From the NCBI RefSeq assembly GCF_002878395.1, contig NC_061115.1, forward strand, positions 59,730,535-59,794,534: DNA of 64,000 bases, in the 5' to 3' direction. Below the pieces are notes generated by a model, which was given only the letters and a program-made list of their open reading frames with translations, was not told the DNA's origin and ran no database searches. Made by a program: the position numbers and the translations under genes. This document shows, piece by piece, positions 47,461 through 57,653 of this stretch (the first letter of the stretch is position 1; each line of letters starts with the position of its first letter). The stretch is from Capsicum annuum (Eukaryota > Streptophyta > Magnoliopsida > Solanales > Solanaceae).

Positions 47461-50400
47461 CAGCAAAATAATTCTACAGCTCAGTCCAGTCGCCCGAACC
47501 AGCAGGGTGCCATTTCTAGTGCTACCAGTGGGCAATGCCCAAATAGACTCTATGCTCTTTAGTCCCAATAGGATCAGGAAAATTCTGCTGATATCGTTAC
47601 TGGTACGTTACAGATTTTTCATGTTCCTGTTTATGCTTTGCTAGACCCAGGTGTATCTTTGTCTTTTGTTACTCCATACATAGCAAGCGATTGTGGAATC
47701 AGTCCCGAAGTCCTAGCAGAGCCCTTCTTAGTCTCTACCCCAGTTGGTAAAACCATCATAGCTCAGCGGGTATACAGGAACTGCCCGATTATGATATCTC
47801 AGAAATCTACGTCAGCAGATTTAGTAGAGTTAAAGATGAATGATTTTGATGTCATTCTCGGCTTAGATTATCTTCATTCTTGCTATGCCACAGTCGACTA
47901 CAAAAATAGGATAGTTCAGTTTCAGTTCCTGAATGAGCCCATCCTAGAGTGGAAGGATAGCATTTCAGCATTCAGGGGTCAACTTGTTTCCTACCTTCAG
48001 GCAAGGAAAATGATTTCTAAGGGGTGTGTGTATCATCTTATGCATGTTAAATATTCTAGTTCTGAATCTCCCAGCCTCAAAACAGTCCCTGTTGTTAATG
48101 AATTCTCAAATGTCTTTCCTGAAGAACTTTTAGGCATTCCTCCCAAAAGGGAAATAGACTTTGTCATAGACCTTCTTCCAGATACTCAACCTATTTCTAT
48201 TCTGCCATACATAATGGCACCAGTAAAACTCAAGGAACTGAAAGATCAGTTGAAAGATATCTTAGATAAGGGATTCATTAGACACAGTGTTTCACCATGG
48301 GGTGCGCCAGTATTATTCGTGCACAAGAAAGACGGTTCTCTCAGGATGTGTATTGATTATCATCAACTCAACAAGGTCACGGTCAAGAACAGATATCTTC
48401 TTCCCATGATTGATAATCTATTTGACCAACTTCAGGGTGCCATTTACATCTCCAAAATAGACCTTAGATCAAGCTATCATCAGCTCAGAGTTAGAGAATG
48501 TGACATTTTGTAGACAATTTTTTGTACTCGGTATGGTCACTTCGAATTTTTAGTCATGTCATTTGTTCTTACCAGTGCCCCTGCAACTTTTATGGATTTG
48601 ATGAACCGTGTGTTCAAGCAGTACTTGGACATGTTTGTCATAGTCTTTATAGATGATATTCTGGTCTATTCTTGCACATAGCATGATCATGCAGACCATC
48701 TCATGATTGTTCTTCAGACTCTCAGGGATCATCAATTATTTGCTAAGTTTAGCAAGTGCAAATTTTGGCTAAGATCAGTAGCATTCCTTGGTCATATTAT
48801 TTCCGGTGATGGCATTAGAGTAGATCCTCAGAAAATCAAGGCAGTAAGAAACTGGCCCAGACCTGTATCTCCATCAGAGATTAGAAGTTTCTTGGGTTTG
48901 GCTGGCTATTACAGATGGTTTGTCTTGGGATTTTCTTCTATTGCATCTCCCATGTCCAAATTAACTCAGAAGAAGATTAAGTTTTAGTGGTCAGATTCAT
49001 GCGAGAAGAGCTTTCAAGAGTTAAAGACTCGACTCACCTCCGCTTCAGGTCTAGCTATTCCAGATGGTTCAAATGGTTTTGTAGTCTATTATGATGCATC
49101 CAGAGTGGGTTTCAGTTATGTCCTCATGCAGCATGGTAAGGTCATAGCCTACGCCTCCAGACAGTTAAAGCCACATGAGAAGAATTATCCTACTCATGAT
49201 CTTGAGTTAGCAGTGGTAGTTTTTTCCTTGAAGATTTGGAGGCATTATCTCTATGGAGTTCATGTAGATGTCTTCATAGACCATAAAAGCCTCCAGTATG
49301 TCTTTTCCCAGAAAGATCTTAATTTTCACCAGAGAAGGTGGTTAGTGCTCTTTAAAGATTACGACATGAGTATTCTTTATCATTCGGGAAAGGCTAGTGT
49401 TGTGGCTGATGCTCTCAGTTGACTCTCCATGGGTAGTATTTCTCACATTGATGATACTAAGAAAAATATGGCTCACGAGATCCATCAACTTGCCAGACTA
49501 AGCGTTCGCTTAGTCGATTCTTCAGAGGGTGGTGTATGTGTTCATAGTAGTTCAGAGTCATCTCTAGTTTCCGAGGTGAAAAAGAAACAAGATAGGGTTC
49601 CTAGCCTTGTCAAGCTTAAAGAGTCAGTTCAGAATCAGAAAGTCAAGGTTTTCTCCCAAGGGGGAGATGGTGTTCTTTGTTGTCAGGGTTGTCTATGTAT
49701 TCCAGGTGTAGATGAATTGAGGCAGTGAATTCTTGTAGAAGTGCATGGTGCGTGATACTCTATTCATCCAGGGGCCACTAAGATGTACCGCGACATGCGG
49801 GAGATCTATTGGTGGAGTAGGATAAAGAGAGATGTTGCAGAGTTTGTGTCTAAGTGCTCTACATGTCAGCAGGTTAAGATAGAGCATCAGAAACCTAGTG
49901 GTTCCATGCAAGAGTTCACCATTCCTACTTGGAAGTGGGAAGAAGTTAACATGGACTTCGTGACGGGTTTGCCTAGAACTCATCATCAGCATGATTCATT
50001 CTGGTTCATTATAGATAGAATGACCAAGTTATCTCATTTCCTTTTGTTCGTACTTCTTATTCCGCTGAGGATTATGCCAAACTCTATATCAGGGAGTTAG
50101 TCAGATTATACGGTGTTCCACTATCTATCATCTCAGACAGAGGTACCCAATTCACTTCTCACTTTTGGAAAGCATTCCAGAAGGGTCTCGGTACCCAAGT
50201 CCATCTCAGCACAACATTTTATCCTCAGACAGATGGTCAAGCAGAGAGGACGATTTAGACTCTTGAAGATATGCTAAGGGCATGTACAATTGACTTCAAG
50301 GGAAGTTGGGACGACCACTTGCCTTTGATTGAGTTTTCATACAACAATAGCTATCATTCTAGTATTCAGATGGCTCCATTTGAAGCTCTCTATGGTAGGA

Positions 50401-51026
50401 GATGTAGATCTCTGATTGGTTAGTTCAAAGTTAGTAAGGCCTCAGTCATAGGTCCTGACTTAGTATTCGACGCCTTAGAGAAAGTTTAATTGATCAGAGA
50501 GAGACTCCGGGCTACTCAGAGCCAATAGAAGTCCTTTGCAGATGTTCGTAGAAAGGATCTCGAGTTTGAGGTCAATGACTATGTCTATCTTAAGATATCT
50601 CCCATGAAAGGAGTGAAGAGGTTCGACAAAAAAGGGAAACTCAGTCCCCGGTATGTCAGTCCCTTCAGAATTCTTTGTCGCCTTGGCAAGGGAGCTTATA
50701 AGCTTGAGTTTCCTTCAGATCTAGCCTCAATCCATCTAGTCTTCCATGTCTCTTTGCTAAAGAAGTGCATAGGTGACCCAGCAGTTGTTGTCCCTATTCA
50801 GAGTATCGACATTCAGAACAGCCTCTCTTATGAAAAGATTCCAGTCAAAATCTTAGATTATCAGACTCGTAGATTGAGGAACAAAGAAGTCCCTCTAGTC
50901 AAGGTTCTTTGGCGAAATCAGTCTCATGAGGGAGCTACTTAGGAAGCAGAAGCAGATATGCGTACCAAGTATCCTCACCTCTTCCCCGCCAATTTAGATC
51001 AAGCTCAAGGTAATAGTTCTCCTTAA
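47461..51026 (+). pseudogene. pol: Tekay-3 pol remnant: protease, RT, RNase H, integrase, chromodomain
   Basis: Protease: [16 protein letters not shown] (catalytic Asp at 47644-47646, Asp-Pro-Gly) to [10 protein letters not shown]. Longest open stretch 47638-48513 (291 codons). [31 protein letters not shown] intact; TAG at 48511-48513 and a TAG after YSCT. RNase [32 protein letters not shown] then stop. Integrase: KCSTCQQVK, MDFVTGL, SDRGTQFTS, GQAERTI with Glu at 50244-50246, so the three catalytic positions survive, but a 1-bp deletion near 50045 splits it. Chromodomain EKIPVKILDYQTRRLRNKEV with a stop for Trp near 50941. Ends TAA 51024-51026. Confidence 0.94.
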
Positions 51027-51251
51027 GCTTATTAAGTTTCATGTTCATGTTTCCAGTATAAAATTGGCACCTACTAACTATTTCATGCTCAGTCATACAT
51101 TCATGTATCAGCTGTCCATATCAGATATGCACGAGTTCAGTATGTTCAGCATGTCAGTCATGAGATCAAGTTTCAGTTCTTCATATTCAGTTCAGGTTCT
51201 ATTGTCTTGTATCCCTTCTCAGTAAATTCTTATTCAAGGACGAATGTTCCC

Positions 51252-51261
51252 AAGGGGGAGA
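51252..51261 (+). other. Tekay-3 polypurine tract
   Basis: AAGGGGGAGA, three bases before the 3' LTR. Confidence 0.93.
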
Positions 51262-51264
51262 TAT

Positions 51265-54041
51265 TGCAATGCCCTGCATATTGATAATACTATGATTCAT
51301 ACTTGAGTTCATGACTTACAATGAATATAATAGTGATAGGATAGCTTATGATGCATTAAGCATGTTCATATGAGTCACTCAAGATAATACAAGCTAAGAT
51401 TTTTCTGAATCCATTAAGTTTTAATGTTTGATTTTGAAAGGGTCATCTTTGAATGAGTATAACTCGATTTTAATGTGGTATTTTGGCTGATTTAGACCCA
51501 CCAAATTGTAGAAAATTGAATTAGCTTTCCAACAATAACAATTTCGCCTTAATCCAATACTCGAGCGAAAACTTATGCCTATTTTCGTGAGAGACAGTAA
51601 GCATAGGCAATTGGTTAGGTGCCGTCCAACCCAAGCATAGGCGATTGGTTAGGCGCCGCCCAACCTAAGCATAGGCGATTGGTTAGGTGCCGGCCAACCC
51701 AGGCATAGGCGATCACTTGGGCGCCCTAAGCCAATTCCAGGTGTCAAAAATACTCCGTCTTGAGTTATTTTAAAGGTAATTAAGTCTTTAAATACTCCTT
51801 ACACGTCCCTTAACTTAACCCTATGAAATATATATCTTCTAAAAATACTGCAACCCTATTTTCATCTCAAATCTCATCATCCAAGAGAACTAAAGGAGAA
51901 AAACAACTAGGGTTGCATAATTAAGCTTAAAGATCCGATTTCAAGGAAATTCCTCCATCAATCATCAAGAATCTTCCTTCTAAGGTATGTATAGTGTTCA
52001 TCTATGGATTTAATTCGTTCATAGAGTTCAAGAATCAATCTTTAAAATACAAAATCTTGGATGATTATGGTGATATGATCATACCCATGTAGATGCTTGT
52101 TTCTTTTCCTCTTTTTCATTATAAAGTATGATTTCTATATTGTTGGGTGTTGATGATCATGTTTTTGATATTGGGTGATTCCCAAGATGAAATCTTTATA
52201 TGTTTTTGTGAATTCATGATATCATATGAGTTGGAAACATGTAAATTTGGTTGTTTATGATGTATAATTTGGTGATTTCACCTATGCTTAGGATGTGCAT
52301 GTAAGGTGTTTGATAAAATGCCTAAGAAACTAGAAATCATGCAATATAGCTAAATTGTGACTAAGTGAAGGATTCATGATATGCCCGTACGTTCCAATGA
52401 CTTCTATGTTGTTAATGTGCCTTGTAAATGTTGTTGGAATACTCAGGAACTATTCTTACGAGATTATGCTATGTTTACTTGCAAATCCTACTTATGAACA
52501 AGATGTATGATAACCATGCAATCCACATGAATTTCCATGCTATTGGTATGTGTTGCCAATATAATTATGCAATGAACATGATATTAAGATTGTGCAAGTA
52601 CTTCCATGTGATATGAAATCCTTTCCATGCAATATATTATTGATAACTATGCTTCGTATGAGATCCCTACTTATGATACTATAAATTATGGACTCTACTC
52701 TTATGATCAAGTCAGTCAATTGTGTCAGTTTCCTTCCATCGAGTTCTAGGGGGTACTTGTACCCAAAAACTATAGCGGTGTGCCTAGATCCATGTCATGT
52801 TTCACGATATCCAAACTTAAGCTATGATTCCATAGACTTCAGTCAGTCATGTGACTCAGGAAAATCTCATGATCTTAGTCAGTTGTCAGATATTAGTAAC
52901 ATTTTGCCAGTCAATGGAATTCAGTAAGATTAAGTCATGCACAGTCAGTTATTCATGTCCAGTCCCTCTAGATGGGAGTAGAGGTTAGCACTGAGTGAAC
53001 CCAAGGATGGGAACTCACCCGCCAGTTCAGGGTGTGATTCTTAGTAGCAACCCTTATGTTCCAGAACTACGTAGCCAGCGTAGGTTGAGACATCTTAACC
53101 GGTTAGCTTAGGGTTGATAAGGTTTCTTAACCCGTTAGTTTAGGGTTCCCACCGTTCTCATTGAATACTCGCCAGATAAGGGTCACTCATAGCTGTCCTT
53201 ACCAGTGGCGCGGTATTGACACCCCTCTAGTTGTGGCAGAGATTGGACCCCAGCTTAGCCATAACGGCATACATGGGGCATATTGGTTAAACACTACTTC
53301 CCATAATTTCAGTATCAGTCTCAGTAAAAGAACTCAGATAGTTCTTCAGATTTTAGTATATACAGGATTGTCAAATATAATCGTCCATGTTATCAGTTTC
53401 AGTATCAGTCATGATAGTTATCAGTAAACCATGATTAGCTTACAGGTCATGCTATCACGTATTCACGATCCCAGTTTCTATATATGTGTGATTGCACTCC
53501 TACGTTTATATTAGTCAGTCAGTGTTATTCATGCATGAAACCCTTTATGTTTAGCCTACCTTCCTCGTATACTCAATACTCTAGTTCTACTGACGCATTT
53601 GCGCTATGGTGCTTTCTTTTCATGTTACACCCTAGATTCCGAGACACGAGCTCCAGCCCAGCAGTAGCGGTAGCGTTCCAGTCGCAGAGACACAGTGAGT
53701 GCTCATTGATTTAAGGAAAATATGATTTGATTCATTTATTTATTATTTAGTTCAGTTTTACGGAGTTAGTTGGAGACATGTTCCCTCAACTCCTTATTCA
53801 GACAGTTTTGAGGCTTTTGGATTTACTTTCAGATTTACCTTCAGATTGAGTTGTTTTGGGTATTTTTCACCCACATGATTGTATTTAGTTGAACCTTATG
53901 GCCTTACAGTTCCATGTATTCTGTTTTATTATATGATGATTCGCAGTATACAGGTACAGATATCAGTAATGGGTTAGCTTGTGGTCCCTTGGGGTCATGA
54001 GCATCGTGTAGCATTCTGGTTTAGTAAATCGAGGTGTTACA
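51265..54041 (+). repeat. Tekay-3 3' LTR
   Basis: TGCAATGCCC ... GGTGTTACA, 2777 bp. It is 32 bp longer than the 5' LTR, almost exactly one 34-bp unit. Confidence 0.96.
51601..51736 (+). repeat. 34-bp tandem repeat, 4 units
   Basis: Units begin at 51601, 51635, 51669 and 51703, a strict 34-bp period. Core GGTTAGGCGCCGCCCAACC with G/A and C/T variants. Followed by a TAAATACTCC phrase and leader as in the 5' LTR. Confidence 0.93.
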
Positions 54042-54046
54042 GTTTG
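54042..54046. repeat. Tekay-3 target site duplication, right copy (GTTTG)
   Basis: GTTTG directly after ...GTTACA. Exact match to 43508-43512. Confidence 0.93.
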
Positions 54047-55239
54047 GAGTATGATCTAAGGCCATTTTTGACCCATCACATGGCTAAATCCTTACCTTAA
54101 CATTGTTCCTTATTAACCCTTTTGAGCTTTTTGCCCATTTTTCTTTCTTCCTTTACAGATAACCAATCTAAGATGCCTAAAACTATTTTAAAATTTTTCT
54201 TTTTGAACTTAACCTACTTTGATGTATCGCATATTTCTAAGAAAATGCAGGAAAAAAGCCTAAGTTTAGGGGGTTATGCAATGGCGAGATTTATTTAAGT
54301 ATAGTACAAACTCATAGGTTTGGGATGATTGTGTTATGCTAAGAGATCCAATAAAGGTTTATCTGAGGTTGTCAAATCATATGCTTAAGAGACTATAGAT
54401 ACGGTTGATTACAAAGTTGAATAGTCTATCCCATAGAACATGAAGAGAAATTAAAACAAATGAGAGGCTATGAAAAGCTTAAAGTTAGAGAATTTCTTGA
54501 AAGATCCAAAGAAGTGAAAAAATAAAATGATGTGTTTGATTTGTTTGGTAATTTCTAAGTTAAAAGGTTAATGAAAACAAGGAAAATTATTTGAAACTGA
54601 CTAAGGAGGATAATTTGAAATATTTTGCGCAGAAGTATATAAGAAATTGTAGTGAAGGAGGTTTTTCAGTCACATGATCCATATATTCCTTCTCGCACCT
54701 TAAACCTTCATCTAGACCAGTAAGACCTTAGGTACTCCAAACAAGGTAAGTCTACATTAGTGGCAAAATCCACAAAGGGCAAGCTTATAGTTCTAGTTAT
54801 TTTACTTGAATTTCATTACAAGAATGAGTGTGAATTTTTTCAATATTTGAGTTTATTTAAAAATCAAAATGTCTTGTGTGTAGAGCTAAATCTAGTGGTA
54901 TAAGGTGATATCTTATTCCCAATTTGGGTAAATGATAAAGGTAAGTTGCATTATGAAGATTGAGATGATCTTTAAAGATTTTATGTCACCTCAAGAGAAG
55001 CATTAATGATTTGAAAGGTTCATTTAATACTAACTTGCATCCTTGCATCGTAAATATGTGCTTATTGAAAAGTTTTTGTTTAGTTATTTCCATGACATAT
55101 TTGAGAGGTCTTCTTTGAGCTTTGTTAGCCTAGATTCTTAGTATAGATTTCTTTTGGGAGGTTTTGAGTTTTAAATACCCTATCTAGTTGGATTAGTCTT
55201 TGTTGCTTGAGGACAAACAATAGTTTAAGTTTAAGGTAT
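54047..55239 (+). other. Athila 3' non-coding interior, continued
   Basis: Continues the Athila sequence cut at 43512. Purine-rich on the plus strand around 54420-54660, with no ORF of note. The end, GGACAAACAATAGTTTAAG and TTTAAGGTAT, holds the position and remnants of the polypurine tract before the 3' LTR. Confidence 0.65.
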
Positions 55240-56597
55240 TGATATGACGCCAGTTTGATGATTTATTAGAACTTTTTAAGCTTTAATTATCTTTTTTTCA
55301 TTGATTTGGGGTTAATCGCATATATAAAGCTCATTTATGAAGGTAAAGGTTAAAACGAAGATGGAAAAGCCAATCAAGTCAATAGGAGGTCAAATATGAC
55401 AAAAAAGAAGTGTTAAAGTCACATAGATATGTTAGGGGCCACCCACAGATGTAGGTCACAAAAATGGCCTAACCAGTGTCATCTATGACTAAGGAGCGCC
55501 ATATCTACACCCAAGGTTCGCCCAACTTTTACCTTATCTGCTCTAGATCTGTTCAAGCAACTCAACTATATGGTGGCATTTTGGTAATATCTAGAATACA
55601 AGAATTTTGGGTCAAAGGTTTTTTTTAGCTCATTTGCACCATTATTGAACTATTACTATTCTTTTCTTGAGCTAAGAAACATTGGATAGACTCTCAAGTA
55701 AATAATTAGTAGTGTATATTGAAGATTTATTGAAATTAAAGCTTGGATATTGTATTCTCTATACTTTTTATGGATTAATTTGATGTAAATTGTAGTATAT
55801 CTCCACTTTCTCTCTCTATTAGTAGATACTTCTTTATCTTAGGGTTATGCTTGAATAAGTTATAATTAGTGCATGGGTTTTGTTTATTTGTCTTTTGAAT
55901 TTGCTATTTGATATAAGTGCATAGGTTTTGTTTATTTGTCTTCCTAATTGGCTATTTGATGTGGGTTTTGAATTTACTACACTTTTTAATAAAGAATTGG
56001 GGGTTGCAAACCCCTATTACCTTTTAACACATATCATCCTTGACAAAGGGGATATGGGTGAGGAATGAATGTGAACAATAACTTGAATTAGTTCGTTTAA
56101 TAACATCTCTTAGACATAAGGAGGTTAATTGAGGTCATATATTGGTAAAATTGCTACAATTATGAGGTGTTCAAAAGAACACCAATTGTGATGTTAGTGT
56201 TTGACTAACAAATAGACACTAAAATATCTATATCTATCCTACCCATAACTTCTAGCTAAATTTGGACAAATAATCAAATACCCCTGCATGAACCCACACC
56301 CAGTAAGGCATAACACCAATTTTCATCCACACTTGATTAACCTCTAATTATTTCTAGTATTTAAATAGCATTCTCAAAATGATAAAATTGTTAAATTCAA
56401 AATCATTCATTCAACCCCCTCATTTTAATTTCATTTTTAATTACTATCCATTATTTGTCAACTCCTAGTTGACTTCTAAAAATCTTGAATATTGAAATCC
56501 TTGTCTTAACTCCCTATGGATTTGATCCCAACCTCCGTTGGGTTACAATATTGACAATGATTGCTTACATCTCAAGGATATAATCTGAATGTCATCA
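55240..56597 (+). repeat. Athila 3' LTR
   Basis: TGATATGACGCC ... GTCATCA, 1358 bp, free of later insertions and thus the reference for the broken 5' LTR. It carries a 48-bp tandem duplication that the 5' LTR lacks (near 55870). Confidence 0.85.
55870..55965. repeat. 48-bp tandem duplication in the Athila 3' LTR
   Basis: TGCATGGGTTTTG (55870) and TGCATAGGTTTTG (55918) start two 48-bp units that end in GCTATTTGAT plus ATAAG or GTGGG. The 5' LTR has one unit (about 21755-21800). Confidence 0.8.
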
Positions 56598-56602
56598 CTT
56601 GG

Positions 56603-56883
56603 ATAAGTATTATTTTTCTAGACTAACTATTTAATTTATTATTTTTATTATGATTATTTTATAGCATACTAATTATGGATCGGTACTGAGGTTGAAGGTA
56701 TGATTCTGGACCCTTTCTTTTTTATAATAAATTACATTATGGATAGTCTAATTATTATTAGACATTTGACTATAGTCTCAGATCATGCTAGTATTAGATT
56801 TCATACTTCGTTAGAGTTTCCTGGGGAGAAGAAGTTGGCTATCTTCGGTTGTTAACCTTGAGTTTGTCTTAGACACCCCTATG

Positions 56884-56914
<31 letters not shown>

Positions 56915-57640
56915 CCATCTAGGGAATAACCGTATATCCATCTCTTCACTTGTTTATTCATATTATATATGTATTTCTTGACCCTATATGCTACTATATA
57001 TTCTTTTTCCACCCTTTATTATTATATTGTCCAGTGATATGTTGTAAAGTAATTTAGTTCCTAAATATGGATAGAATATGAGATTTTATCTTTATTTTCT
57101 CTCTAGATTTATTATGTTAGATTTCTAGAGAGTTTTCTATAGTTTATATTCTTACTTGCATGGTATCTATACTTGCATTATCTTTGGGGCTTAGTCGATA
57201 TTTTCCTACTGAGTACCACGTGTTTGGTACTTATACTACACTTCTACAGCCTATAAATTATAGTACGAGTTATCATCATTGGTGTGTGTATCATGTGTGG
57301 GACCTATGGATCAAAGATTTAGGGTGAGCTCCTAACATCTGGAGCATTACTACTCTACCTCTTATGGATATGACATATCTCTTTATTATTTTTAGAGATG
57401 GTTTGTACATGTATGTTTATTAAGTAATTGACTTTGTACTCTTATTGTATTAGAAGCTTTTCAACTAACTTCTCTAGGTCTGGGGCTTCTTTATATATAT
57501 TAGCCCCTTATTTTATTATTCCATTATTTTCATTCATTTATCTTGATAGTCCATTACTAGTAGTTGTTGATTACAGGTTGGCTTACCTAATGGCAGGTTA
57601 TAGTAGGTGCCATAGTAATTTGTAAAATTAGGTTGAGACA
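56603..57640 (+). repeat. Tekay-0 5' LTR, second part
   Basis: 1038 bp between the Athila 3' LTR and a primer site. End phrase GTTGAGACA. It cannot be compared with the 3' LTR because the window stops at the equivalent of 21156. The assignment rests on orientation, position and total length. Confidence 0.65.
56881..56916. repeat. AT dinucleotide microsatellite
   Basis: ATGTATATATATATAAAT followed by a longer AT run, inside the Tekay-0 LTR. Confidence 0.9.
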
Positions 57641-57642
57641 AA

Positions 57643-57653
57643 TTGGTATCAAA
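57643..57653 (+). other. Tekay-0 primer binding site
   Basis: TTGGTATCAAA, two bases after the LTR end. Same variant as in Tekay-2 (A for G at the ninth base). The following leader is shared with Tekay-1 and Tekay-3. Confidence 0.8.

Larger units (their letters stand above)
43513..54041 (+). mobile_element. Tekay-3: complete-length Ty3/gypsy chromodomain element
   Basis: 10,529 bp with LTRs of 2745 and 2777 bp, primer site, gag-pol in a single frame, AAGGGGGAGA tract and exact 5-bp target duplication GTTTG. The best-preserved element here: gag and pol stay in frame 1 from 46477 to about 50040 with stop codons but only one later frameshift. Inserted in the 3' non-coding part of the Athila element. 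Its interior is closely related to Tekay-1, while its LTR motif block differs. Confidence 0.96.
21157..56597 (+). mobile_element. Athila-type Ty3/gypsy element, split by four later insertions
   Basis: Spans 35.4 kb, of which about 11 kb is its own sequence. Diagnostic parts: a TTGGCGCC-type primer site (32926-32943), gag words (33229-33520), protease (37175-37450), RT with FMDD (38399), integrase (39290-40300) and two LTRs. The 5' LTR is broken by hAT-like and Tekay-2 insertions, the interior by a copia fragment and Tekay-3. Candidate target duplication CTAGG (21152-21156) versus CTTGG (56598-56602), 4 of 5. It lies in the 5' LTR of Tekay-0. The start at 21157 (TATATTGGGCC for TGATATGACGCC) is the best fit but the TG has decayed. 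Confidence 0.8.
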
